Source: Burkholderia sp. H160 (GTDB taxonomy: Bacteria > Pseudomonadota > Gammaproteobacteria > Burkholderiales > Burkholderiaceae). From it: a stretch of DNA of 35,921 bases. The notes beneath the pieces were generated by a model. It made no database searches, was not told the origin of the DNA, and saw nothing but the letters and a program-made list of their open reading frames with translations. Positions 23,606-31,407 of this stretch are shown here, one piece after another. The translations under genes were made by a program, and so were the position numbers. Position 1 is the first letter of the stretch, and every line of letters begins with the position of its first letter. The stretch spans positions 1-35,921 of the forward strand of contig ABYL01000068.1 of NCBI GenBank assembly GCA_000173575.1. The letters are read 5' to 3'.

Positions 23606-24547
23606 TCAAAGTTCGTAGGTTTCGTGTTCACCCTTCAGCGCCTGCTCGATCAGCTTGCGGTTCAGGCTCGGCGACAGCAGCTCGACGAGCGTATAGACGT
23701 AGCTGCGCAGATACGCGCCCTGTTTCAGCGCGACGCGCGTCACGTTGCTGCCGAACAGATGGCCGACCGGCATCGCGCGCAACTGGCGGTCGCGCTCGGC
23801 GTTGAACGCGATGTCGGCCATGATGCCGACCCCGAGCCCCAGCTCGACGTAGGTCTTGATCACGTCGGCGTCGATCGCCTCGAGCACGATGTCGGGATGG
23901 AGCCCGCGCAGGCGAAACGCCTCGTTGATCTTGGTGCGGCCGGCGAACGCGTTGTCGTAGGTGATCAGCGGGTACTGGGTCAGATCGTCGATGGACAGCA
24001 GCTTGCGGTCGAGCAGCGGATGGTCGGGCTGCATCACCGCGACGTGGTGCCACTGGAAGCAGGGCAGCGACACCAGATCCTTGTAGTTCGAGATCGCTTC
24101 GGTCGCGATCGCGAGGTCGGCCTGGTCGTGCAGCACCATTTCGGCGACCTGGGTCGGGCTGCCTTGCAGAATCGAAAGGTGGACCTTCGGGAAGCGCTTC
24201 TTGAACTCGGCGATTGCCCCGGGCAGCGAGTAGCGCGCCTGGGTGTGGGTCGCGGCGATCGTCAGGTTGCCCTGATCCTGCGCCGCGTAGTCCTTGCCGA
24301 CCCGCTTCAGGCTTTCCACTTCCTGCAGGATTTTTTCGATCGATTGCAATATGATGCGGCCCGGCTCGGTCAGCGAGCGCACGCGCTTGCCGTGGCGCGT
24401 GAAGATTTCGACGCCGAGCTCGTCCTCCAGCTCGATGATCGCCTTCGAGACGCCCGGCTGGCTCGTAAACAGCGATTTGGCAGCTTCGGTGAGGTTGAAA
24501 TTCTGGCGCACAGCCTCGCGGACGAAGCGGAATTGGTGCAGGTTCAT
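23606..24547 (-). CDS. cysB: CysB-type LysR regulator of sulfur assimilation
   Basis: A 313-residue LysR-family regulator. The N-terminal winged helix reads MNLHQFRFVREAVRQNFNLT followed by EAAKSLFTSQPGVSKAIIEL, the signature of the CysB/Cbl branch. The effector domain contains the TTHTQARYSLP-like stretch (AATHTQARYSLPGAI) that in CysB binds the inducer N-acetylserine or sulfate-type anions. In this role it activates cysteine biosynthesis genes under sulfur limitation. It is divergent from the cysI operon across an AT-rich 228-bp gap, the classic layout for a LysR regulator and its target. Length is close to the 324 of enteric CysB. Cbl or another paralogue is possible; context favours CysB. 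Confidence 0.92.
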   Translation of the reverse strand: MNLHQFRFVREAVRQNFNLTEAAKSLFTSQPGVSKAIIELEDELGVEIFTRHGKRVRSLTEPGRIILQSIEKILQEVESLKRVGKDYAAQDQGNLTIAATHTQARYSLPGAIAEFKKRFPKVHLSILQGSPTQVAEMVLHDQADLAIATEAISNYKDLVSLPCFQWHHVAVMQPDHPLLDRKLLSIDDLTQYPLITYDNAFAGRTKINEAFRLRGLHPDIVLEAIDADVIKTYVELGLGVGIMADIAFNAERDRQLRAMPVGHLFGSNVTRVALKQGAYLRSYVYTLVELLSPSLNRKLIEQALKGEHETYEL

Positions 24548-24775
24548 ATATAACCTCGCCGCATATAAAAAGAATTTTTTAGTCGTTTGAAATATAAGGC
24601 GAGTTTATTACGATTTGTCCATCTTTTTCAATATGGATATCTGTATTTGTTATAAGCAAATGAGCGATGGGTCTAAACGCTTGTCTGCGCCAGCTGACCA
24701 ATACGGATATTCGAGCCGCGGCGGAACCGGACCGCCGTGTGTCACGCAAGTTTCGAAAAAAATTGGGGTCCCCGA
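24548..24775. promoter_or_regulatory. AT-rich cysB-cysI divergent control region with imperfect inverted repeat
   Basis: The first 110 bases are strikingly AT-rich for this genome. TATAACCTCGCC (24549-24560) and GGCGAGTTTATTA (24598-24610) form an imperfect inverted repeat, ten of thirteen positions, whose arms abut the cysB start. AT-rich dyads of this kind are typical CysB targets, and a position next to the cysB ATG suggests autoregulation as well as cysI activation. A -10-like TATAAG lies at 24651-24656. No gene is called here. Confidence 0.5.
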
Positions 24776-26455
24776 ATGTACCAATACGATCAGTACGACC
24801 AGACCATCGTCGATGAACGGGTCGCGCAGTACGCCGATCAGGTTCGCCGCCGCTTGTCGGGCGAATTGAGCGAAGAGGAATTCCGTCCGCTGCGTCTGCA
24901 GAACGGCCTGTACTACCAGCGCCACGCGTACATGCACCGCATCGCGATTCCGTACGGCAACCTGCGCAGCGACCAGATGCGCGTGCTCGCGCAGATCGCG
25001 CGCGAACACGACCGCGGCTACGGCCATTTCTCGACGCGCTCGAACATCCAGTACAACTGGATCAAGCTCGAAGAAACGCCGGAAATCCTGCGCAAGCTCG
25101 CCGCCGTGCAGATGCACGGCATTCAGACCTCGGGCAACTGCATCCGCAACATCACGGCGGATCAATTCGCCGGCGTTGCACCCGACGAAGTGGTCGATCC
25201 GCGTCCGTGGGCCGAAATCCTGCGCCAATGGTCGACGTTCCACCCGGAATTCGCGTGGCTGCCGCGCAAGTTCAAGATCGCCGTGTCGGGTTCGAAGGAA
25301 GACCGCGCGGCCGTGCAGATTCACGACATGGGCGTGTATCTGAAGAAGAACGCGCAAGGCGAACTGGTGGCCGACATCTTGGCGGGCGGCGGTCTGGGAC
25401 GCACGCCGATCGTCGGGGCGATCATCCGCCGCGATCTGCCGTGGCAGCATCTGCTGACCTACAGCGAAGCCGTGCTGCGTGTGTATAACCGCTACGGCCG
25501 CCGCGACAACATGTACAAGGCGCGGATCAAGATTCTGGTGAAGGCACTGTCGCCGGAGAAGTTCTCCGCGCAGGTCGAGGAAGAGTGGCAGCACCTGAAG
25601 GACGGTCCGTCGACGCTCACGCAGGCCGAAGTCGATCGCGTGACGCAGTTCTTTGCGCCGCCCGCTTACGACAAGCTGCCTGACACCGATACGTCGTTCG
25701 AAAAGCATCTGCTGGAAAACCGCGCGTTCGCGCGCTGGATCGAACGTAACGTGCGTCCGCACAAGGTCGCGGGCTATGCGTCGGTCACGCTGTCGCTGAA
25801 GCCGACCACGGTCGCGCCGGGCGACGCGACGGACGTTCAAATGGAAGCGGTCGCCGACTGGGCGGACGAATACTCGTTCGGCCAGATCCGGGTGTCGCAC
25901 GAGCAGAACCTGATTCTCGCCGACGTGAAGAAGCGCGACCTGTTCGCGCTGTGGGAAAAGGCCAAGGCGCAGGGTTTCGCGACGCCGAACATCGGTTTGT
26001 TGACCGACATCATCTCGTGCCCGGGCGGTGACTTCTGCTCGCTCGCGAATGCGAAGTCGATCCCGATCGCTCTGGCGATCCAGGAACGCTTCAACGATCT
26101 CGACTACGTGTACGACCTCGGCGACGTGTCGCTGAACATCTCGGGCTGCATCAACGCGTGCGGTCACCACCACGTCGGCAACATCGGCATTCTGGGCGTC
26201 GACAAGGACGGCTCCGAGTGGTACCAGGTGACGCTCGGCGGCGAGCAGGGCACGGGCGCCACGGGCGCTCACCTTGGCCGCGTGATCGGCCCGTCGTTCT
26301 CGGCCGAGGAAATGCCCGACGTGATGACGAAGGTGATCGATACGTTCGTGGAAAACCGCCAGGAAGGCGAGCGTTTCATCGATACGTACACCCGCATCGG
26401 CATCACGCCGTTCAAGGAGCGCGTGTATGCCGCGCGTCAACCGGCTCACGCGTAA
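24776..26455 (+). CDS. cysI: Sulfite reductase hemoprotein (nitrite/sulfite reductase family)
   Basis: A 559-residue siroheme and 4Fe-4S enzyme that reduces sulfite to sulfide in the cytoplasm. The cluster cysteines are clear: Cys415 and Cys421 in ISCPGGDFCSLAN, and Cys458 and Cys462 in SGCINACGHHH. The N-terminal half has the ferredoxin-like substrate motif GYGHFSTRSNIQYNW and a second repeat follows. The ATG at 24776 is chosen because the frame upstream (GTG at 24737) lacks conserved residues; the ribosome site is weak, GGGG inside a self-complementary GGGGTCCCC. No CysJ flavoprotein gene is present, so the electron donor is probably ferredoxin or another partner, as in other betaproteobacteria. 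First gene of the cys operon. Confidence 0.95.
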   Translation: MYQYDQYDQTIVDERVAQYADQVRRRLSGELSEEEFRPLRLQNGLYYQRHAYMHRIAIPYGNLRSDQMRVLAQIAREHDRGYGHFSTRSNIQYNWIKLEETPEILRKLAAVQMHGIQTSGNCIRNITADQFAGVAPDEVVDPRPWAEILRQWSTFHPEFAWLPRKFKIAVSGSKEDRAAVQIHDMGVYLKKNAQGELVADILAGGGLGRTPIVGAIIRRDLPWQHLLTYSEAVLRVYNRYGRRDNMYKARIKILVKALSPEKFSAQVEEEWQHLKDGPSTLTQAEVDRVTQFFAPPAYDKLPDTDTSFEKHLLENRAFARWIERNVRPHKVAGYASVTLSLKPTTVAPGDATDVQMEAVADWADEYSFGQIRVSHEQNLILADVKKRDLFALWEKAKAQGFATPNIGLLTDIISCPGGDFCSLANAKSIPIALAIQERFNDLDYVYDLGDVSLNISGCINACGHHHVGNIGILGVDKDGSEWYQVTLGGEQGTGATGAHLGRVIGPSFSAEEMPDVMTKVIDTFVENRQEGERFIDTYTRIGITPFKERVYAARQPAHA

Positions 26456-26477
26456 CCGCGAAAAGGATACTGAACAG

Positions 26478-27023
26478 ATGGCTTCTATCATCAAGAACCG
26501 CGCGATCGTCAACGACGACTGGAGCGTCGTGCGTGCCGCGGAAGACGGCGCTTTGCCGGCGGTCAGCGAACTGCCGGCCGGCAAGGTGATCGTGCCGCTG
26601 GCGCTGTGGCAGGCCGAGCGCGAGGCGCTCGTCGCCGCGCGCAGCGCCGCTGAGATCGGCGTGTGGCTCGCGCCGGATAGCGAACCGGCGGACATCGCCG
26701 GCGACTTCGACAAGCTCGCTGTGATCGCCGTGGACTTCCCGGTGTTCCGCGACGGCCGCGGCTACAGCATCGGCCGCCTGCTGCGCGAGCGCTATGGCTA
26801 CAAGGGTGAGCTGCGCGCGATCGGCGACGTGCTGCGCGACCAGATCAGGTTGATGTTCCGCTGCGGCTTCGACGCGTACGCGTTGCGCGCGGACAAGGAC
26901 ATCAACGACGCGCTGAAGGCGTTCAACGACTTCACCGTGCAGTACCAGGGCGCCGTCGATGACCCGTCGCCGCTGTTCCGCCGCCGTGCCGCGCAGGCTG
27001 GCGCCGACAAGGTGCCGGCATGA
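26478..27023 (+). CDS. DUF934 protein, sulfite reductase partner
   Basis: A 181-residue soluble protein with the DUF934 pattern: an early KNRAIVNDDW, a middle LAPDSEPADIAGDFDKLAVI, and the conserved DFPVFRDGRGYSIGRLLRERYGYKGELRAIGDVL region (partly quoted by segments: DFPVFRDGRGYS; RERYGYKGELRA), followed by a basic RDQIRLMFRCGFDAY. Such genes sit almost always between cysI and cysH in betaproteobacteria and some alphaproteobacteria. It is thought to aid sulfite reductase, but the exact role is not established. It begins 22 bp after cysI, with AAAGGA upstream, and overlaps cysH by the ATGA tetranucleotide. The longer frame from 26427 is inside the cysI end and has no conservation. Confidence 0.9.
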   Translation: MASIIKNRAIVNDDWSVVRAAEDGALPAVSELPAGKVIVPLALWQAEREALVAARSAAEIGVWLAPDSEPADIAGDFDKLAVIAVDFPVFRDGRGYSIGRLLRERYGYKGELRAIGDVLRDQIRLMFRCGFDAYALRADKDINDALKAFNDFTVQYQGAVDDPSPLFRRRAAQAGADKVPA

Positions 27024-27766
27024 GCACCGCCCAATCGTTGAGCCCGGAGCTGGCAGCAAAGGTCGAGCGACTCGACGCGCTGCTCGACTCGATCGCCGCG
27101 CGTCACGCGAATGTGAAGCTCGCGAGCAGCCTCGCCGCCGAAGACATGCTGCTCACGCACGCAATCCTGTCGCGCGGCGTGAAGATCGGCATCTTCTCGC
27201 TGAACACGGGCCGTCTGCATGCGGAAACGCTCGGCATGCTCGATCGCGTGAAAGCGCGCTACGGGTACGACATCGAGCAGTTTCATCCGCAGGCGGCCGC
27301 GGTCGAGCAGTACGTGAGCGGGCACGGCCTGAACGCGTTCTACGAAAGCGTCGAGCTGCGCAAGCGCTGCTGCGAGATCCGCAAGGTCGAGCCGCTCAAT
27401 CGAGCGCTTGCCGACGTCAGCGCCTGGGTGACCGGGCAGCGTCGCGAGCAGTCGGTCACGCGTGCCGAGCTGCACGAGGAAGAGCACGACGGCGCGCGCA
27501 ACATTGCCAAGTTCAATCCGCTCGCGGACTGGACCGAAGCCGAAGTCTGGGATTATCTTAAGGCGTTCGATGTGCCGGTCAATCCGCTGCATGCGCGCGG
27601 TTATCCGAGCATCGGCTGCGAGCCGTGTACGCGTGCGATCCGCCCCGGCGAAGACAGCCGGGCGGGGCGCTGGTGGTGGGAGTCGCGCGATACGAAGGAA
27701 TGCGGCTTGCATATCACGGCGATTACCCCGATTGCGGTCGAGCGCAGCGAAAACGCGTCGGCCTGA
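27020..27766 (+). CDS. cysH: Adenylylsulfate (APS) reductase, iron-sulfur type, CysH family
   Basis: A 248-residue thioredoxin- or glutathione-dependent reductase that converts APS (rather than PAPS) to sulfite. The four iron-sulfur cysteines are seen: the pair Cys117-Cys118 in RKRCCEIRK and Cys200 and Cys203 in GCEPCTRA. The catalytic cysteine is Cys228 in KECGLHIT. The CC...CxxC set marks the assimilatory APS reductase branch and sets it apart from enteric PAPS reductase, which lacks the cluster. This fits the absence of a CysC kinase fusion on CysN. It overlaps the DUF934 gene by four bases, ATGA, and is followed by a 101-bp gap with a hairpin before cysD. Confidence 0.95.
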   Translation: MSTAQSLSPELAAKVERLDALLDSIAARHANVKLASSLAAEDMLLTHAILSRGVKIGIFSLNTGRLHAETLGMLDRVKARYGYDIEQFHPQAAAVEQYVSGHGLNAFYESVELRKRCCEIRKVEPLNRALADVSAWVTGQRREQSVTRAELHEEEHDGARNIAKFNPLADWTEAEVWDYLKAFDVPVNPLHARGYPSIGCEPCTRAIRPGEDSRAGRWWWESRDTKECGLHITAITPIAVERSENASA

Positions 27767-27791
27767 GCGCCGCGCACCGAGCTTGCGGCGC
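27767..27791 (+). other. Intercistronic hairpin after cysH
   Basis: GCGCCGC (27767-27773) and GCGGCGC (27785-27791) are perfect complements with an 11-base loop and begin directly after the cysH stop. No T-run follows, so partial attenuation or message protection is more likely than full termination. Confidence 0.4.
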
Positions 27792-27867
27792 ACTAGCGCC
27801 GAAACCGATCTGAATACTTCCGCCCGTGCGAGAAGCACTTGCCGGGCGAATCAACGAAGGACCCGCT

Positions 27868-28830
27868 ATGAGCACCACGCTCGATTCCGCTGTCAACGCT
27901 CCGCTGGCCAACACGGTCAACCGGATGGATCACCTCGATTGGCTCGAAGCCGAGTCGATTCACATCCTGCGCGAACTGGTCGCCGAATGCAGCAAGCCGG
28001 CGCTGCTGTTTTCGGGCGGCAAGGATTCCGTCGTGGTGCTCGCGCTCGCACTGAAGGCGTTCGGTCTCGGCGCGAACCGCAAGACGAAGCTGCCGTTCCC
28101 GCTCGTGCATATCGACACCGGTCATAACTACGACGAAGTGATCGACTTCCGCGATCGTCGCGCGCAAGAAATCGGCGCTGAACTGGTGGTCGGTCATGTC
28201 GAAGACTCGATCAAGCGCGGCACCGTGCGTCTGCGTCGCGAAACGGATTCGCGCAATGCCGCGCAAGCGGTCACGCTGCTGGAGACGATCGAGCAATACG
28301 GCTACACCGCAATGATCGGCGGCGCGCGCCGCGACGAAGAAAAGGCCCGCGCGAAAGAGCGCATCTTCTCGTTCCGCGACGAATTCGGTCAGTGGGACCC
28401 GAAGGCGCAGCGCCCGGAACTGTGGAGCCTCTACAACGCGCGTCTGCACAACGGCGAACACATGCGCGTGTTCCCGATCTCGAACTGGACCGAACTCGAC
28501 GTGTGGCAGTACATCGCGCGTGAACAGCTCGAACTGCCGTCGATCTACTACGCGCACCAGCGCGAGATCGTGCGCCGCAACGGCCTGCTCGTGCCGGTCA
28601 CGCCGCTCACGCCGATGCGCGAAGGCGAGACGAGCGAACAGGCGCTCGTGCGGTTTCGCACGGTCGGCGACATCAGCTGCACGTGCCCGGTCGAAAGCGA
28701 CGCGGACGACATCGAGAAGATCATCGCCGAAACGGCCGTCACCGAAATCACGGAACGCGGCGCGACGCGGATGGACGATCAGGTTTCCGAAGCGGCGATG
28801 GAACAGCGCAAAAAGCAAGGTTATTTCTAA
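27868..28830 (+). CDS. cysD: Sulfate adenylyltransferase subunit 2 (ATP sulfurylase small subunit)
   Basis: A 320-residue ATP pyrophosphatase-fold enzyme that forms APS from sulfate and ATP, driven by GTP hydrolysis in its partner CysN. Seen: the PP-loop ALLFSGGKDSVVVL with SGGKDS at residues 49-54, LVHIDTGHNYDEVIDFRDR, and a closing CTCPVESDADDIEKIIAE. The ATG at 27868 follows GAAGGACCCGCT; a longer frame begins in the gap upstream and is not conserved. It lies 24 bp before cysN, and the two are always paired as a heterodimer in bacteria with this pathway. Length matches the usual ~305-320. Confidence 0.95.
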   Translation: MSTTLDSAVNAPLANTVNRMDHLDWLEAESIHILRELVAECSKPALLFSGGKDSVVVLALALKAFGLGANRKTKLPFPLVHIDTGHNYDEVIDFRDRRAQEIGAELVVGHVEDSIKRGTVRLRRETDSRNAAQAVTLLETIEQYGYTAMIGGARRDEEKARAKERIFSFRDEFGQWDPKAQRPELWSLYNARLHNGEHMRVFPISNWTELDVWQYIAREQLELPSIYYAHQREIVRRNGLLVPVTPLTPMREGETSEQALVRFRTVGDISCTCPVESDADDIEKIIAETAVTEITERGATRMDDQVSEAAMEQRKKQGYF

Positions 28831-28854
28831 GCACACGACGAAGGTAATTCAACC

Positions 28855-30171
28855 ATGAGCAGTATTCACCAACCAGAAGACCTCGGCGTGCTGCGTTTCA
28901 TCACCGCGGGCAGCGTCGACGACGGCAAGAGCACGCTGATCGGCCGCCTGCTGTATGACAGCAAGGCCGTGTTGAGCGACCAGCTCTCGGCGCTGTCGCG
29001 CGCGAAGAACAAGCGCACCGTCGGTGACGAAATCGATCTGTCGCTGCTGACCGACGGCCTCGAAGCCGAGCGCGAGCAGGGCATCACGATCGACGTCGCG
29101 TACCGCTACTTCGCGACCGCCAAGCGCAAGTTCATCATCGCCGATACGCCGGGCCACGAGCAGTACACGCGCAACATGGTGACGGGTGCCTCGACCGCGC
29201 ATGCGGCGATCATCCTCGTCGACGCGACGCGCGTGACGTTCGAGAACGGCGTCGCGCAACTGCTGCCGCAAACCAAGCGTCATAGCGCGATCGTCAAGCT
29301 GCTCGGTCTGCAGCACGCGATCGTCGCGATCAACAAGATGGACCTCGTCGACTACAGCGAAGCGCGCTTCAACGAGATCCGCGACGCGTATGTCGAGCTC
29401 GCGCGTCACCTCGGTCTCGAGGACGTGCGCTTCGTGCCGGTGTCGGCGCTGAAGGGCGACAACATCGTCACGGCCAGCGAGCGCATGCCGTGGTACGCGG
29501 GCCAGCCGCTGCTCGACGTGCTCGAAGCGCTGCCGGTCGAATCCGCCAGCGGCGAGGCGCTGCGCTTCCCGGTGCAGTGGGTCGCGCGTCAGGACGGCAG
29601 CCAGGCCGACGATTTCCGCGGCTACATGGGCCGCGTCGAATCGGGCGAAGTGAAGCTCGGTGACACGATCGTCGTGCTGCCGGCCAATCGCGAAGCGACC
29701 GTCGCCGAAATCATCGCGCCGGTGGTCGGTGGCACCGCCCAGGTGGACCGCGCGTTCGCCGGTCAGACGGTGACGATCCGTCTCGCGGAGGACGTCGACG
29801 TGTCGCGCGGCGACACCTTCGTGCTGCGCGAAGCGGCGCCGGAACCGGCGAAGAAGCTCGAAGCGGATCTGTGCTGGTTCGACGACACGCCGCTGTCGAC
29901 GCAGCGCAAATATCTGCTGAAGCAGACCACCAGCACGGTGTTCGCGAAGATCGGCGCGATCAAGGAAGTGCTCGACGTGCATACGCTGTCGCAGGCGACC
30001 GACCGCAAGGAACTGGCGATGAACGACATCGGTCGTGTCGCGCTGACGTTGCAGAAGCCGCTCGTGTGCGACGCGTACGACGCGCATCAGGGCACGGGCG
30101 CGTTCGTGCTGATCGACGAGGCGACGAACCACACTGTCGCGGCCGGCATGATCCGGGCGTTTTCCGCCTGA
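28855..30171 (+). CDS. cysN: Sulfate adenylyltransferase subunit 1 (GTPase subunit)
   Basis: A 438-residue translational-GTPase relative. The GTP-binding motifs are complete: G1 GSVDDGKST at residues 19-27, the switch II DTPGHEQYTRNM, and NKMD, followed by beta-barrel domains with VQWVARQDGSQADDFRGY. GTP hydrolysis drives CysD to make APS. The length shows that no CysC (APS kinase) domain is fused at the C-terminus, in line with an APS-type CysH. It follows cysD by 24 bp and precedes cobA by 31 bp on one transcript. Confidence 0.95.
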   Translation: MSSIHQPEDLGVLRFITAGSVDDGKSTLIGRLLYDSKAVLSDQLSALSRAKNKRTVGDEIDLSLLTDGLEAEREQGITIDVAYRYFATAKRKFIIADTPGHEQYTRNMVTGASTAHAAIILVDATRVTFENGVAQLLPQTKRHSAIVKLLGLQHAIVAINKMDLVDYSEARFNEIRDAYVELARHLGLEDVRFVPVSALKGDNIVTASERMPWYAGQPLLDVLEALPVESASGEALRFPVQWVARQDGSQADDFRGYMGRVESGEVKLGDTIVVLPANREATVAEIIAPVVGGTAQVDRAFAGQTVTIRLAEDVDVSRGDTFVLREAAPEPAKKLEADLCWFDDTPLSTQRKYLLKQTTSTVFAKIGAIKEVLDVHTLSQATDRKELAMNDIGRVALTLQKPLVCDAYDAHQGTGAFVLIDEATNHTVAAGMIRAFSA

Positions 30172-30202
30172 GCATGCCGCTCCAACCAACAGGTCGACGT
30201 AA

Positions 30203-30958
30203 ATGGGTAAGGTTTATCTGATCGGCGCGGGACCCGGTGCCGCGGACCTGATTACGGTACGCGGCGCGCGGCTGCTTGGCGCCGCCGACGTCGTGCTGCA
30301 CGATGCGCTAGTCGAGCCGGCGATGCTCGACTACGCGCCCGCGCGCGCGAAGCGCATTGCGGTCGGCAAGCGCTGTGGCCAGTTGTCGACGGCCCAGCAG
30401 TTCATCAACAAGCAGATCGTCGATGCGGCTTTGGAGCACGACGTGGTCGTGCGTTTGAAGGGCGGCGATCCGATGCTGTTCGGCCGCGCCGATGAAGAGA
30501 TGCGCGCACTCGAAGCCGCGGGAATCGAGTACGAAGTCGTGCCGGGCATCACCGCCGCGTTGGCGAGCGCGGCCACGCTGAAGCGCTCGCTGACGCTGCG
30601 CGGCGTGTCGCGTAGCGTCGCGCTTGCGACGTTCAGCCGCGCGCCGGGCTCCGACGAGATCCGCGAACAGGTCAACGCCGATTCACTGGTGTTCTACATG
30701 GGCCGCGATAGCGGCGTCGAGATCGCGCAGCAACTGATCGATGCCGGCAAGCTGGCGACCACGCCCGTTGCGATCGTCGAGGCGTGCAGCACGCCGCGCG
30801 AACGCATGCTGACGTTGACGCTGGAAGATCTTGCGGCAGGCGTTGCGCAGCGCTGGGTCGATGCGTCGCAGCCGAGTCTGGTGATGATCGGCGAGGCGTT
30901 CGCGGCGCGGCAAGCCGAGGCGGAACGCCCGGCGAACGGGATGCGGGTCGCGGCCTGA
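30203..30958 (+). CDS. cobA: Uroporphyrinogen-III C-methyltransferase (SUMT)
   Basis: A 251-residue single-domain methyltransferase that adds two methyl groups from SAM to uroporphyrinogen III, giving precorrin-2 for siroheme (and cobalamin). Seen: GAGPGAADLITVRGARLL near the start, VVLHDALVEPAMLDYA, the KRCGQLSTAQQFIN stretch, VRLKGGDPMLFGRADEEM, and VVPGITAALASAATL, the standard SUMT order. It lacks the CysG N-terminal dehydrogenase/chelatase part, so precorrin-2 dehydrogenase must be encoded elsewhere. Its place at the end of the cys operon ties siroheme supply to sulfite reductase (CysI). It meets cbiX tail to tail, 34 bp apart. Confidence 0.94.
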   Translation: MGKVYLIGAGPGAADLITVRGARLLGAADVVLHDALVEPAMLDYAPARAKRIAVGKRCGQLSTAQQFINKQIVDAALEHDVVVRLKGGDPMLFGRADEEMRALEAAGIEYEVVPGITAALASAATLKRSLTLRGVSRSVALATFSRAPGSDEIREQVNADSLVFYMGRDSGVEIAQQLIDAGKLATTPVAIVEACSTPRERMLTLTLEDLAAGVAQRWVDASQPSLVMIGEAFAARQAEAERPANGMRVAA

Positions 30959-30992
30959 GAGCGGCGAACCCAGGCAGGCGAAACGAAAAAAA

Positions 30993-31373
30993 TCAGACCT
31001 GCCGCAAGCAATACTGCGCTAGCGCATCCAGCACAGAATCATCCTCACCCACTGCCACCGCGCAGCGAATCTCGACACCGGGATGCGCGGCGCGGCATTG
31101 ATCGACGATCGCGGGCAAATCCTTGCGGATATGCCCGCCTTGCCCGAAGAACACCGGCACCACGGTGATCGCATCGCAACCTTGTGTGACGAGTTGCGCG
31201 ACGGCCGTCAGCAGGTCGGGCTCCATCAGTTCGAGAAACGCGAGCGAGACCGCCTGAGCGTCGCCCGTCGCCGCCCGTGCGGCGCGCAGCTTGTCGGCGA
31301 GCCGCTCGAACGGCTCGCGCCAGCGCGCATCGCGCGCGCCGTGGCCAAATAGAATCAGTCCGTGCATTGCCAT
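30993..31373 (-). CDS. cbiX: Short CbiX/SirB-type sirohydrochlorin chelatase
   Basis: A 126-residue one-domain chelatase, the short form that works as a homodimer. Seen: the first metal-binding histidine in LILFGHGARDARW, the conserved ELMEPDLLTAVAQLV, and the second histidine in VVPVFFGQGGHIRKDLP. It should insert iron (siroheme) or cobalt into sirohydrochlorin, the step after SUMT and precorrin-2 dehydrogenase. It faces cobA tail to tail and lies 34 bp downstream of lptG in the same direction, so it may be read from the lpt promoter. The ATG at 31373 has AGGAG eight to nine bases upstream; a second ATG two codons later is possible. Iron rather than cobalt is inferred from the cys context. 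Confidence 0.9.
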   Translation of the reverse strand: MAMHGLILFGHGARDARWREPFERLADKLRAARAATGDAQAVSLAFLELMEPDLLTAVAQLVTQGCDAITVVPVFFGQGGHIRKDLPAIVDQCRAAHPGVEIRCAVAVGEDDSVLDALAQYCLRQV

Positions 31374-31407
31374 CGCGTCAGCTCCTGACGATGCGCCTAC
31401 CGCTGCA

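Noticed and set aside
30973-31003. Shared terminator between cobA and cbiX
   Set aside because: GGCAGG and CCTGCC could pair, but the loop is 19 bases and the arms only six; weak as a terminator.
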